From NCBI GenBank assembly GCA_010909725.1, contig JAACMV010000024.1:682001-746000 (forward strand): DNA of 64,000 nt, in the 5' to 3' direction. A program made the translations under genes and the position numbers. Source of the stretch: Picochlorum sp. 'celeri'. Its lineage: Eukaryota; Chlorophyta; Trebouxiophyceae. The notes beneath the pieces were generated by a model. It saw nothing but the letters and a program-made list of their open reading frames with translations, was not told where the DNA came from and did no database searches. This document shows, piece after piece, positions 50,003 to 60,321 of the stretch (position 1 is its first letter; the number at the start of each line of letters is the position of its first letter).

Positions 50003-51196
50003 ATGCCGTTTGTAACGAGTGTCATGTCGCTGCGGAATCTATGGAGGAGGAAGAGTGGGCCAGATTCTTCCTCGTCTCCAGTAGAATCAAAGCATGCTGC
50101 TGCAGCAGATGGTGGACATGACAAGGTGGTCGAGTGTATTCTGCAGTCTCCTCTTCTTAGTATTTGTAATATTACGGAGAAGGATGTGAAAGAGAATGTG
50201 AGCAAGTATATGGATATTGCGTCACATATGATTCAATCCATGGGTATGCCTGACAGGTTTGAAGACATGTCGGTCCCCGACAGGTGCGTTGGATTTCTGA
50301 CATGTATGCATGCATGGTTACCTATTAAATACAAATGGATGTGTAGGAAACGAGTGTATCAGTATTATCTGCCCGTGTGTGTGTGGTGCGAGTCCCAGTT
50401 GATGGAACACAAGAAGAAGAAAAAGTCTGGGCCTCTGGTTCTCGGAATCAGTGCGCCTCAGGGGTGTGGCAAGTCGACCTTGTGCGAACAATTAGAAAGT
50501 GTGTTTCAGTATCTCGGGTTGACGGCTGCGTCGGTGTCTATCGATGATTTTTATCATACGAGAAAGAATCAGGTGGCTGTGGCTGAGGAGCATGCAGGGA
50601 ATAGGTTGCTGGAAATGAGGGGAAATGCTGGATCTCACGACGTTGCATTAGGAACAAAGACATTACAGGCTTTGAAAAATGCTACATCACCAGAGTCGAC
50701 TGTCGCGCTTCCCCGATATGACAAGTCCATGCATCAGGGCAAGGGAGACAGATCAGATGAGAGTACATGGCCAGTGGTTCGAGGCCCTGTGGATGTCGTT
50801 CTATTCGAGGGGTGGATGCTTGGGTTCTCTCACGTGAAGAATGCAGGAAAGGTTGATCCAGATTTAGATACTGTGAATTCATTTTTGAAGGGGTATAAGA
50901 ATGCATGGGACCGGTTTGTCGATTCATGGTTGGTCATCAAGGTGGCAGACCCATCCTTTTCTCATCAATGGAGGCTGCAGGCGGAGAAGAGGATGCGCGA
51001 TGCCGGTCGCACAGCGATGACGGACGAAGAAGTGGCTGTATTCGTTGATCGATTCATGCCAGCCTACAAGTGCTACCTGCCTGGTTTGTATACAAAAGGA
51101 CCAACAACAGCCCGCAAGGGGAAACTGCTCATTCTTCAGGTGGACGAAAATCGAGAACCTCTCGAACAGCAGCCTGCTCCTCTTTCTATTCGATAA
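50003..51196 (+). CDS. GLYK: D-glycerate 3-kinase (GLYK), plant type
   Basis: GLYK catalyses the last step of photorespiration, glycerate + ATP to 3-phosphoglycerate, in the plastid of plants. From ATG 50003 the product is 397 residues; an earlier in-frame ATG at 49958 is possible. The N-terminal region (LRNLWRRKSGPDSSSSPVES) fits a transit peptide. The kinase core shows P-loop LGISAPQGCGKSTLCEQLES, SIDDFYHTRKNQ, GNRLLEMRGNAGSHDVALGT, VALPRYDKSMHQGKGDR, VVLFEGWMLGF, and RMRDAGRTAMTDEEVAVFVD near the end. These are the plant-type GLYK signatures, unrelated to bacterial GarK. This gene supports a photorespiring phototroph. Confidence 0.92.
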   Translation: MPFVTSVMSLRNLWRRKSGPDSSSSPVESKHAAAADGGHDKVVECILQSPLLSICNITEKDVKENVSKYMDIASHMIQSMGMPDRFEDMSVPDRCVGFLTCMHAWLPIKYKWMCRKRVYQYYLPVCVWCESQLMEHKKKKKSGPLVLGISAPQGCGKSTLCEQLESVFQYLGLTAASVSIDDFYHTRKNQVAVAEEHAGNRLLEMRGNAGSHDVALGTKTLQALKNATSPESTVALPRYDKSMHQGKGDRSDESTWPVVRGPVDVVLFEGWMLGFSHVKNAGKVDPDLDTVNSFLKGYKNAWDRFVDSWLVIKVADPSFSHQWRLQAEKRMRDAGRTAMTDEEVAVFVDRFMPAYKCYLPGLYTKGPTTARKGKLLILQVDENREPLEQQPAPLSIR

Positions 51197-51429
51197 TCAA
51201 GTATACACATGAATGAATGTAGCATTACATTGTACCAGTCATGGTTCTATATATAATACCACATGGTGGTTTCAAACCAAGAGTCATGCAAATAACAATG
51301 AGAAGATGAAAGATTGGAAAAATAGTAACAAGAGTCGACAACAACACACAATCATGCCGACCATAGTATGTTCGTACAACGCCATGCGCCGTAGTAGATC
51401 ATCCACAACAACGACAACCATCATTTCAT

Positions 51430-51972
51430 TTACACTGAAAAGCTTGTTCCACATCCACACGAGGACGATGCATTTGGATTTGAAAATTTGAACCCACCAC
51501 CAATCAGTTCATCCGAATAGTCGAGCTGTAATCCAAAAAGATAGAGAAGGCTCTTTGGATCGATTCGAATTTCCACATCACCCTCAGCCAAATCCATAAT
51601 CACATCCCCATCCACTGGATCCTCCTTTGAGGCAAAATCCATGACATAGGACATACCAGAACAACCGCCACTCTTCACACCAACTCTTAAAACGATTGGC
51701 TTCTCATTCTTCTCCCCTCCTAGTTTACATAAATGCTTCAGAGCTGCATCAGACAGTGATATTGGGTCTGCTGGGCCTTTGACTGTTTCCTTGGTCGCCG
51801 ACACAACAACCAGCCGTTGTTGCTGATTGACTAGAGTTGGAGGAGTGGAAATAATTTTACCAATGCTAGTATACCCTCTAGGGTTTATCCGAGACTGTGT
51901 CTTTGGAACCAGTCTCATCGTCGTAGGTTGAGACAAGGTCGCTTGCTTCATCATATTCACTGGCATCGCCAT
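51430..51972 (-). CDS. A-type Fe-S carrier protein IscA/SufA, plastid-type
   Basis: This is an iron-sulphur cluster carrier of 180 residues. The first ~65 residues (Thr/Ser/Arg/Gln-rich, PTTMRLVPKTQSRINPRGYT) form a transit peptide. The domain follows: ISLSDAALKHLCKLGGEKNE, VLRVGVKSGGCSGMSYVMDF with Cys104, VEIRIDPKSLLYLFGLQLDY, and the paired Cys172-Gly-Cys174 in SSSCGCGTSF. The three cluster-binding Cys are thus intact. The ISLSxxALKHL and EDPVDGD stretches resemble plastid CpIscA/SufA better than mitochondrial ISCA1/2. Plastid location is likely but inferred. Confidence 0.9.
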   Translation of the reverse strand: MAMPVNMMKQATLSQPTTMRLVPKTQSRINPRGYTSIGKIISTPPTLVNQQQRLVVVSATKETVKGPADPISLSDAALKHLCKLGGEKNEKPIVLRVGVKSGGCSGMSYVMDFASKEDPVDGDVIMDLAEGDVEIRIDPKSLLYLFGLQLDYSDELIGGGFKFSNPNASSSCGCGTSFSV

Positions 51973-52957
51973 AGTAGTATGAATATCTGTAAGAATATAG
52001 AGATGTTTTTTAAAGTAGGTTTGATGCTACTAGCTATGGCCACAGTGATGGATGGATTCTTCACTCATGTGAAGAAATAAGGGTTTGTTTTAATGCCTTT
52101 TCAAGGAATCTCGATGGGATCTTGGACTGCTGCCAACATATCCATCTATACGATTCACAAAGTACCGGTTTACAGTTGCAGTGAATCAAACATGTATATA
52201 TGTCGTGACGAAATGCACGACTTGGTTATAGAGATGTGTCCTGCAATGCAATCCTTGTACACTGTGCTACCAAGACTCTCTTCTTCTTCTTCTTCTTCTT
52301 CTTGTGTTTCCCTTCTGTGTGCAAAGAAAGAAACACATTCCTAAGAGCAAGAAGATACAAGAGACGTGGCGATACAATATTTCACTGTGGCAATCGTGGC
52401 AGCCTCAGTGCTTGTAGCAGGCACCTAGACACACAGTGATGTGTGAAGAGGTTGGACATGCATATGGTGTAAAGGTGGTTGTGCCTGCTACAGTCTTCTT
52501 CTTCTTCTTGTGTGGGGACTCATCATAGCAATGTATCTATATATCGCTGTACTAGTCTCCCAAAATACCATGGTGTGCACAGTATGATTGTTTGTCTGGC
52601 TGCTGACTCATCATCATTGTCAACATCATACTGCTGGGGCGTGTTTTTCCATCACTGGCGGTGATAGCATAAATAATAATCACGAGCCAGTGATGCTTGA
52701 AAACAAGTGCATCTCGAACACGCGAATTCTATGCATTCGCTCTAGTTGTGTTGGCAACACAAAGAGCTCATCTTCCCATCCATCCATCTGTTGCATTGTT
52801 GCATATATATATCGCTGCCTATCCATCCGTCTATCATTATCCTACTCCTACTCCTATGAATTCATCATTGTCATCATCCGTACATGACTCCTATTTCTAC
52901 TACTCCTAAGAAGGAACAAAAAAAAAGCAAGATTGTATTCTCTTCCTCCGATTCTTC
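51973..52957. other. Longest gene-free region (985 nt)
   Basis: Both flanking genes are on the minus strand, so this is IscA promoter plus DDX6 3' region. It holds a TTC trinucleotide repeat (about 52279-52300). It also holds an exact 12-nt inverted repeat (TGTAGCAGGCAC 52413-52424, GTGCCTGCTACA 52481-52492, 56-nt spacer), CCTACT repeats near 52839 and several short ORFs without coding character. I found no exon in either strand. A non-coding transcript is possible. Confidence 0.5.
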
Positions 52958-54169
52958 CTAAGCACAGTACAATGATTTTTCTATGGTTGGGGGAATTGGC
53001 TTGATCTCGGTTCCCAACTCTTGTTCAATTCTGTACAAATTGAATCGATCTTCATATGTGATCAAATTAATGGCAAGACCCAAATGTCCAAAGCGACCAG
53101 ATCGACCAACTCTGTGCAAATATGTCTCCGAATTCTTCGGGAAGTCAAAGTTAATGACGACATTTACTGCTTGAATATCAATACCTCGTGTGAATAAATC
53201 AGAGCACACGAGGTTTCTGCAGTTTCCATTACGGAAATCATGGAACACTCTATTCCTATGGGACTGCAACATTTTTGCATGAATGTAAAAGCACGAGTAT
53301 CCAAGTTCTGTAATCTTCTTTGCCAGCAACTCCACTCTATGCACAGAGTTGCAGAAAATAATACTCTGATTAATGGACAGCTTGGAGAACAAGGTGTTCA
53401 AGCAATGCACCTTTTGCCGTTCCTCCACAAATGCATAATACTGAGTGATGCCCTTGAGGGTCAACTCCTCCATCAGGTTGATAATATACGGTTTCTTCAA
53501 AAACTTTTCCTTGAATTGCTTCACAGTCACAGGGAATGTGGCCGAATACAAACAAATCTGCCTATTGTTTGGCAAAAAGGACAGGAGCTTTTCAATAACT
53601 GGTTGGAACTCAATTGACAAGAGCTTGTCTGCTTCATCCATCACAGCAATATTACACTGATTCAATTTACAAACCCCCTTCTCTGCCAAATCCAGCACAC
53701 GCCCTGGGGTAGCCACGACAACGTGAACAGTCGCCCCCAACCTCACAATATCATCCCTCAGTGATGTCCCTCCCGTAGACACCATCACCTGGACTCCCAT
53801 ATGCTTTCCAAGCTCCTTGCAAACCTGACTCGTCTGCAACGCCAACTCACGTGTTGGCACCAATATCAACGCCTGAATCACATTCTTGCTCGTATCTACC
53901 TTTTCCAACACAGGAATACAGAATGCTGCCGTCTTTCCTGTACCATTCTTTGCCCTTGCCAAAATATCCCTTCCCGTCAACGCGATTGGAATAGACTCCT
54001 CTTGAATAGGCGATGGATTTTCAAATCCTTTCTCATAAATACCCATCAAAAGCTCCCTCTTTAAAAAGTAATCTTCAAAACTATTCCCTTTTGTTGCAGT
54101 AACATCTTCTGTCTTGTATCTAAGGTCCTTATCAGGAATATTCAGCTGCGATTTCCACTCCTCTCCCAT
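52958..54169 (-). CDS. DHH1: DEAD-box RNA helicase DDX6/DHH1
   Basis: DDX6/Dhh1 is a translational repressor and decapping activator of P-bodies. The 403-residue single-exon product has the complete helicase core: Q motif [20 protein letters not shown], motif I AKNGTGKT, Ia [11 protein letters not shown], Ib [14 protein letters not shown] (MDEADKLL), [59 protein letters not shown]. The tail [20 protein letters not shown] is diagnostic of the DDX6 group. The N-terminus begins [20 protein letters not shown] as in DDX6. The low-complexity tails of yeast and animal versions are absent, giving a minimal length. Confidence 0.95.
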   Translation of the reverse strand: MGEEWKSQLNIPDKDLRYKTEDVTATKGNSFEDYFLKRELLMGIYEKGFENPSPIQEESIPIALTGRDILARAKNGTGKTAAFCIPVLEKVDTSKNVIQALILVPTRELALQTSQVCKELGKHMGVQVMVSTGGTSLRDDIVRLGATVHVVVATPGRVLDLAEKGVCKLNQCNIAVMDEADKLLSIEFQPVIEKLLSFLPNNRQICLYSATFPVTVKQFKEKFLKKPYIINLMEELTLKGITQYYAFVEERQKVHCLNTLFSKLSINQSIIFCNSVHRVELLAKKITELGYSCFYIHAKMLQSHRNRVFHDFRNGNCRNLVCSDLFTRGIDIQAVNVVINFDFPKNSETYLHRVGRSGRFGHLGLAINLITYEDRFNLYRIEQELGTEIKPIPPTIEKSLYCA

Positions 54170-55056
54170 TGTAAATTAGAACTATTTCTGTCTTCGATCT
54201 AAATCTTGACTCGATCAGTAACCCGTTTGTGTGCCCTTGTCTCTAGACACTCTTCTTCTTCTTCTCAGTCTTCAGATGAAATCACGTCCAGTACCCGTGT
54301 TCTGCGACGCCAATACACCCCTCGCCTTTATCAAATCACAAGCTATTGATCTACAATGAACATAGATGCCCGATCAACACACAAATCTCCATACACAGGC
54401 ACCCTCTGAGAAAAACATTCGCCGTCGCCCGTTGATCGACCATCACCGTCACAGAGACACCCCACAAGAACCCACCCACCACCACCACAACTATCACATA
54501 TGTAAAATAGTACTATTACCATACACATCACCCACAAGCACGCCCATGTCTGTCGGTGCTGGCGAATCCCAACGTGCGACATCCATCCCGGAAACAAACC
54601 AATTCGTACCGTATCGCTGTGATCTTGTATTGCAAATTGTTTACTATAGTTGAATACCCAATATCATAATAGGTTGAATACGCCAGTGTCTGTCGACGTT
54701 GGGATATCTCTCACATGTGATATGGCGCATGGATTGGTCATGTGGTACCGATCGGTCAAAGAATGTATTTGATAGGGAGAGTAATACGGTTATGATGAAT
54801 GTCCATCAAACGGCTCATTCAATGGTAAACATCATCTCTTCTTTCTTTTTTCCCTTCCTTTTTCCTTCCATTGTTCCTTTTTAGAGAAGTGAAGAGAAGA
54901 GAGCCAAAAAGCAATCTCATCGTGTTGTATCTCCTATTGCATTGTTTTGTTCATCTATCTATCTAATAGAGATAAACCTACCTGTTGCATTACGAACAAG
55001 AACAAGGACATACGCCTCATACCCAGGAGAAGAAGAACGCAAGAAGAAGCAACACA
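54170..55056. other. Gene-free divergent region with long inverted repeat
   Basis: This 887-nt stretch separates DDX6 (minus) and TatC (plus). It holds an exact inverted pair, ATCCCAACGT (54566-54575) and ACGTTGGGAT (54696-54705), next to a direct repeat GTCTGTCG (54548-54555 and 54688-54695). A purine-rich stretch precedes TatC at 54885-54910. No exon is convincing. Confidence 0.45.
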
Positions 55057-56097
55057 ATGACAACACGTGGGACACTATGTTTTCAGCAGAATAGTCGGAG
55101 AATCGTCTCTCGTTCTCATTATTCCCATACACATGGTGCTTCTATCAGTGAGCGTTCAGTAGCACAGCAGGCCTATCGTCACAAAGCCTTGTCTCAGAAC
55201 CACACGACAGCACGAAGAAGAATGGCACGCGACAGCATGCTGCGTCTCCCTCGAGCCACCTCGCGAGAGGAAGAATCTGCTCTATACGATGATGGGTATG
55301 AAGAGGATGATGGCGCTGTGAAGAGCCAGCTGCAGACATTGATGTATCCAGATAAGAGTGAGCTGCCAAATGACTTTGAAATGCCAATTTGGGATCATTT
55401 GGAGGAATTACGCGAGCGTGTGATGGCTGGGGCTTTGGCGGCTGGAATAGCAGTGTTGACATGTTTTGCGTTTAGTAAAGATTTAGTGGTGTTCCTGGAG
55501 GCTCCTGTGGCGGAGCAAGGGGTAAGATTTCTGCAGCTCTCTCCTGGAGAGTTTTTCTTTACGACACTCAAGGTTGGTGGGTATTCTGGTATTTTACTAT
55601 CAGCCCCGACAGTTCTGTATGAAATCATAGCATATATAGTTCCTGGATTGACAAAGAGTGAACGTCGTTTCCTGGCACCAGTGGTGTTTGGGTCGTCCAT
55701 TCTATTCTACATTGGACTGGCATTTTCCTATGAAATTCTCACCCCAGCAGCATTGACCTTTTTCGTGTCGTATGCCGATGGCGCTGTTGAATCTTTATGG
55801 TCAATTGATCAATATTTCGAATTTGTATTGACACTCATGCTGAGCACAGGGCTGTCGTTCCAGATTCCAGTCATTCAAGTCATGTTGGGGCAGTTGGGCA
55901 TTGTGTCCTCTCAAGCCATGCTTAGCCAGTGGAGATTTGTGGTTGTGGGAGCGACCATTATCGCTGCAGTATTAACGCCATCGACAGACCCGTTCACGCA
56001 GACCTTGTTGGCAGCTCCTTTGATTGGACTCTACATGGGAGGTGCTGGTGTGGTCTCTCTTATTGAAAACTCCAGAGACAAGGATCAATATGCATAG
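55057..56097 (+). CDS. TATC: Plastid Sec-independent translocase subunit TatC
   Basis: TatC is the receptor core of the thylakoid twin-arginine translocase, moving folded proteins into the lumen. From ATG 55057 the product is 346 residues; the reading frame is open from 54985. The N-terminal ~100 residues ([20 protein letters not shown]) form a transit peptide. TatC begins at [20 protein letters not shown] (the conserved H-L-x-E-L-R), then [20 protein letters not shown] (P-x-E-x-F), six predicted helices including [40 protein letters not shown] and [20 protein letters not shown] (conserved TPxxDP). Red algae keep tatC in the plastid genome, so a nuclear copy is a lineage clue. Confidence 0.94.
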   Translation: MTTRGTLCFQQNSRRIVSRSHYSHTHGASISERSVAQQAYRHKALSQNHTTARRRMARDSMLRLPRATSREEESALYDDGYEEDDGAVKSQLQTLMYPDKSELPNDFEMPIWDHLEELRERVMAGALAAGIAVLTCFAFSKDLVVFLEAPVAEQGVRFLQLSPGEFFFTTLKVGGYSGILLSAPTVLYEIIAYIVPGLTKSERRFLAPVVFGSSILFYIGLAFSYEILTPAALTFFVSYADGAVESLWSIDQYFEFVLTLMLSTGLSFQIPVIQVMLGQLGIVSSQAMLSQWRFVVVGATIIAAVLTPSTDPFTQTLLAAPLIGLYMGGAGVVSLIENSRDKDQYA

Positions 56098-56161
56098 AGT
56101 AAAGAAACAATATATATATTACATAATGTGAATGTATCATCCTGACAATCTTTATATTCTA

Positions 56162-56243
56162 CAAGGAAAAGTTCTCGGCGGCATGAACAACACCTACAGC
56201 ATTGATTAATTCAGAGAGAGAGAGCCAGCGTCATGGTTCCTTG
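56162..56243 (-). promoter_or_regulatory. Candidate SECIS element of selenoprotein K
   Basis: The segment lies 121 nt downstream of the SELENOK stop codon. On the minus strand CAAGGAA (56243-56237) pairs exactly with TTCCTTG (56168-56162) as a possible helix I. Two bases inside it is ATGA (56234-56231), and GAGA (56176-56173) lies opposite, spacing compatible with the SECIS quartet. Helix II between them pairs poorly by eye (five pairs with a bulge) and an apical AA is not placed at the usual distance. I treat it as a candidate only. Confidence 0.3.
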
Positions 56244-56363
56244 CAAGAAAGTCAATCAGGACTATACTATACTACCCTATATCATATCACGCATATGTCG
56301 CTCTTCTTATTCTTCCTCTTCTTCTTCTAAAAGAGAGAAGATGGAAGAGAAGAAAAAGAAGAG

Positions 56364-56711
56364 CTACCTTCCTCAGGCACCAGCAGCGCAATTGCCCCCA
56401 GCATCCTTCAGGTCAGAAAACCCAGCAATACGAGGTCCTCTGGGCCTCTCACCTCCTAACTTCACACCCCTACTCCGCCGTTTATTTTCTTGTTTCTCTA
56501 TAACATGATTGGCAGCACTTGGGTCGATTATTGTCTTGAAGAAGAGAAGAATAAGGGCAATCAGATTCTTCAATGCTTCAATGCAGTATTCTATGGGGCC
56601 CTGAGATCGTTTCTCTACAATACCTCCTATATAAGATATACTTTAGATAAATTTTGAGCTGAATGGATGAATGGTTGTGTGAAAACGCGTACCTTGTCGA
56701 ATGTAGACCAT
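56364..56711 (-). CDS. SELENOK: Selenoprotein K (UGA = selenocysteine at residue 91)
   Basis: SelK is a small ER-membrane selenoprotein linked to ERAD and palmitoylation. Exon 1 (56693-56711, MVYIRQ + 1 nt) joins exon 2 (56364-56626) in phase over a 66-nt intron (GTACGC...TATAG). The 93-residue product follows the SelK layout: MVYI start, a short lumenal part, one transmembrane helix ending ILLFFKTII (human: VVLFFKTLL), an Arg/Gly/Pro-rich cytosolic tail (GGERPRGPRIAGF), and the end Gly-Ala-UGA-Gly-Arg-stop, matching the family Gly-Gly-Sec-Gly-Arg. The TGA at 56373-56375 is followed by GGA AGG TAG. Conventional annotation would truncate it there. It converges on TatC. Confidence 0.9.
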
Positions 56712-57171
56712 GCCGTTCTGATCAACGACAGCAATAAAACTACGGACTGTTTCTCTTTTCCTAGTCGTCGATTTCACGACACTAGTACTGAATACTAGTA
56801 TTTTTTTGATTATTTAATGAAGGAATAGGTCGCTGTCGCCTTGCATGTATCGACTCCTAATTTCACAAGACACAGCATGCCCATGTCGTTGGGGTGGGGA
56901 TTGCCAAGTGTGTCTTCTTCTGTTGGCCATGCATGGCTCATGTTACAGCACAGGTATACGGGTGACGTGGTGTGAATGGATTTCATTCATCAATTCATGA
57001 GGATGGTTCTTCGTCATCTGTATTCGATTGAAGTAGATCATGTCCATCATGGACACTGATGGGGATGTCTGAGAATTCACCAAAGAGCCTGCATCATCAT
57101 GGTGACAAAAATAGTAGCACAGGTGAATCTTCACGTCATGGCTGTACGTCAGATTCATATATTTATATCAG
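56712..57171. other. Gene-free region upstream of SELENOK
   Basis: This 460-nt stretch holds the SELENOK promoter and the 3' end of the next minus-strand gene. ACTAGTA/TACTAGT arms around CTGAA form a small hairpin near 56785-56803. Nothing else is recognisable. Confidence 0.45.
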
Positions 57172-59022
57172 TCAATTTTGAACGTACATGTCTGCTATTG
57201 TGTTTGGTGTGTTCCTTCTTTTCTTCTTCTTTGCTGTTGTTGTTGTGTTTGGACCTATATCGCCAATGAGGAGGATGGCTTTGGCAGGGGTGGTGGGGTG
57301 CTCGATCTGTTCCTGTTCCTTCTTTGTTCCATCATCATATTCGATACTCATCCCGCTGTGGAGTGATAAAACATGCTCAAGATCTAAGAATGTTGGTGAG
57401 CCATCGTGGCGGGAGTCTGTTGATGAGAGCTGCTCTACTGATTTCTTCACAACAAAATCATTCGACTCGAGAGAGCCAAAGATGAGCTGGCTTAGTACAT
57501 CTGCGACGATGGGATCGTGTGCTTTCTTTGAAGAAGAATCTGTCGGTGTAGCTTGGCTGGCGATGAGGATAGATGTGGCAGAGCCGAGCATGTACTGCCG
57601 AATGATGAGTTTGAGAGAAATTCCCATCCATAGGGCACTCAGTGCGAGGCGCTGTGGGATGCTAGGAAACGACTGCGGTTCCTTCCTGTCTTGCTCTGAC
57701 GCTGTATATATGCCGGTGTTGTGATGATTGATGGACTCGAGCACGGTGGATAGTCTCTCCCGAGTCACCTGTGGCGCTCGAGGTGGGACTGCTTTGAGCA
57801 CCAGTCTATCCAGTATAGGCAGGGATGCTAAGACTCTGTCTACTGCGCTACTGCATGTCTGAACGATGGGTGCACATGTTGCTAAAGCACCGCAAGCCAA
57901 GGTGGCAGCGAATACTTTTGCATCGCGCGCGAGAGATGGCGTGTCATCCGATGGATCAAATGGAATGGATGGTCCAGCCCCACCCATCCCAAGCTCTGCC
58001 GCCAGATCTTGTACTTCTGGAGGCTCTGGTATACCGTCCTCATCATTGTCTTCGTCCTGTCCGAACGAAGAAGTGCTACTTTCTCCTTTTGGAGGTCGAC
58101 GCCATGGTGAACCTCGTGATGCAATCATGGCAGCTCGTGCATGGGCTGCATCGCATGCCATTTTGAGGGCATCTCTTCGAGCAGATAATGATGCAGCAAT
58201 CAGATATCGACGTCCTATTTTCCATGCATTTTCCAGACCATGCTGTGTGAGAAAACATGCTTGGTATTCTACAGGAATCTGTCCCTTTTCCCCGTATTGG
58301 ATAATCTTCATTGCAGGCAATGTGCTGACCATCATGTTGTCAGCATCATCTGTACCAGAAAAACAATATTGTTTGCTCCTCCTCCTCCTCTTCTTCTTCT
58401 TCTTCTCCGTATTCCTGTCTCGCGCGACAAAAAGATATGATTTCGGAAAGCTTGAAATCATTTCCAAGGCGAAATACAATGGCACCGTCAGAAAATTTCC
58501 TCTCTTGATATCATCAGAGTCTGATGATGCACCACTGTGGCACGCCGTGAGTTTGAATGACTGGCCATCACGACGGGGTTTTACCGGACCACTGGGCGGT
58601 GCAAATTCGAGTCGAATATCATCTTTTTGACACTGGGATAATATTGAGGCAGAGTCTTTCTCGATACAAATCACCTTTTTATCCTTGACCTTGAGCATGG
58701 GCAGCCTGTGATGAGCACTGGAAGTAAATGTTCCCTTGGAAAGAACAGGGCCTTTCTCATGATCATCTCGCAGGACTGCACTGTCGGTGGAATTCCTGAA
58801 GCAATTTCGAGTCATAATCATCTTCCTGATGGATCAATCAGACACAACATGCCCGCATACAGAGACATGGAAAGCAACGTACATGGAACTGTTCTGAGAG
58901 TCCCTGCTGAGTGGTATATACGCTCCACCGACACATAGCAGTGGCAGTGGAACACGGTTCTCCGAACTGATATGCAATTGCAACCGAGAATGATGCGCTT
59001 TGGGATCGCTATCTGACGCCAT
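57172..59022 (-). CDS. Hypothetical protein, 587 residues, two exons
   Basis: The family is not recognised. Exon 1 (58883-59022) joins exon 2 (57172-58795) in phase 2 across an 87-nt intron (GTACGT...CTTCAG). The N-terminus has β-like sequence (SRLQLHISSENRVPLPLLCV; PMLKVKDKKVICIEKD), then a basic run (N-T-E-KKKKKRRRRS). The middle is Ala-rich helix (GRRYLIAASLSARRDALKMA; CDAAHARAAMIASR), then an acidic linker with WRRPPKG. The C-terminal half has more Ala-rich helices (FAATLACGALATCAPIVQTC; LRQRLALSALWMG-like) and a Thr/Lys tail. The helical part may pack as a solenoid or membrane-peripheral domain. It is divergent from TRM7. Confidence 0.6.
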
Positions 59023-59290
59023 ATCAAAGGATCAAAACGAATATCGTTCCGACAACGTCAAATAACATGGATGTCACACATGCCTTGTCAGCAGAATCAC
59101 CTATTGGGGATGTATGGCCTTTCTAACCCTAATATATACACTTGAGTGAACAATAAAGTGATAATCTGAGGACAGACGCGCATTCTGCCAAGGAGATGAA
59201 TCCAGGAACTCCTGCCATGATGCAGGTTGCCAGACTAAAAATGACAAAACTGTGAGGGAGTCTGATCAACACAAAAATCAAATATACAAT

Positions 59291-60321
59291 ATGGGTATGA
59301 TAGATTTTGTCATTAAATGACAATGTATCAGGATATGGGTCGATAATGCATTTGGTATTATGCGCAGGGGTCGCTTCAAAAGACAAAAGGGATGTCTATT
59401 ACAGGTTGGCAAAGGAGGAGGGTCTGCGAGCTCGCAGTGCGTACAAGCTGATGCAAATCGATGATATGTTTGATTTGTTTTCTAATGTGAAGAATGTGGT
59501 GGATTTGTGTGCGGCACCGGGGAGCTGGAGCCAAGTGTTGAGTAGACGACTGTACCTGCCTGCAGTGGCAGCAGGGGCCTCAGAGGAGGATATGCCTCGC
59601 ATTGTTGCCATCGACTTGCAGCCCATGGCTCCGATAGAAGGTGTTACTATTCTTCAGGGAGATATAACGTCGAAGACGACCGCAGAGCAAGTGATATCGT
59701 ATTTTGATGGGAATAGAGCTGATATTGTTATTAGTGATGGTGCACCAGATGTGACTGGGTTGCATGATTTAGATGAGTATGTTCAGGCACAGCTTATTTT
59801 GGCAGCTCTTGTGATTGTTTCTGCGACGTTAAAGAAAGGAGGGACATTTATGGCAAAGGTGTTTCGAGGGAGGGATATAGGTATGCTGTACTCTCAATTG
59901 AAAGTGTTGTTTGGGGATGTGACTGTTGTCAAGCCCAAGAGCTCCCGGAATTCAAGCATTGGTATGTTATGGTTTTCGAACATGTATTTTCTTCTGTTTT
60001 GGTTTCATGTGTATATTGGCCGGTCATTTATATGTGCCATGAATATATATGTATGCAGAGGCATTTGTTGTGTGCCGAGAGTTCATGCCCCCTGAGAGGG
60101 CACTATCTACAAATGACTTGGACAATCTTGTTGGTGCGACGAGGGATTATGCAGAGGCGTTGGAGGATGATTCTTTAGAAGAGAGGCGCAATATTAGATT
60201 CGTATCATGTGGGGATTTGAATGGATGGGACTCTGATGCATCGTATGCCTTGCCATCAGCTGACTATAGGCACCTTGCCCCTGTTGCTCCCAAGAGTGAT
60301 GTCTTCAATTCTCATACTTGA
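59291..60321 (+). CDS. TRM7: tRNA 2'-O-ribose methyltransferase TRM7/FTSJ1
   Basis: TRM7 methylates ribose at positions 32 and 34 of several tRNA anticodon loops. Three exons, 59291-59294 (only ATGG), 59368-59961 and 60059-60321, give 286 residues; introns are 73 and 97 nt. The 4-nt first exon restores [20 protein letters not shown], matching human [20 protein letters not shown]. The SAM and catalytic motifs are present: [70 protein letters not shown] with catalytic Lys, [19 protein letters not shown] at the last junction. The C-terminal extension ([20 protein letters not shown]) is TRM7-specific. The identification is secure. Confidence 0.94.

Noticed and set aside
56162..56224. Minus-strand frame ending HAAENFSL-stop looked like a terminal exon
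   Set aside because: It lies in the SelK 3' UTR, has no good acceptor in phase with an upstream exon, and SelK already ends in the family's Sec-Gly-Arg at 56364.
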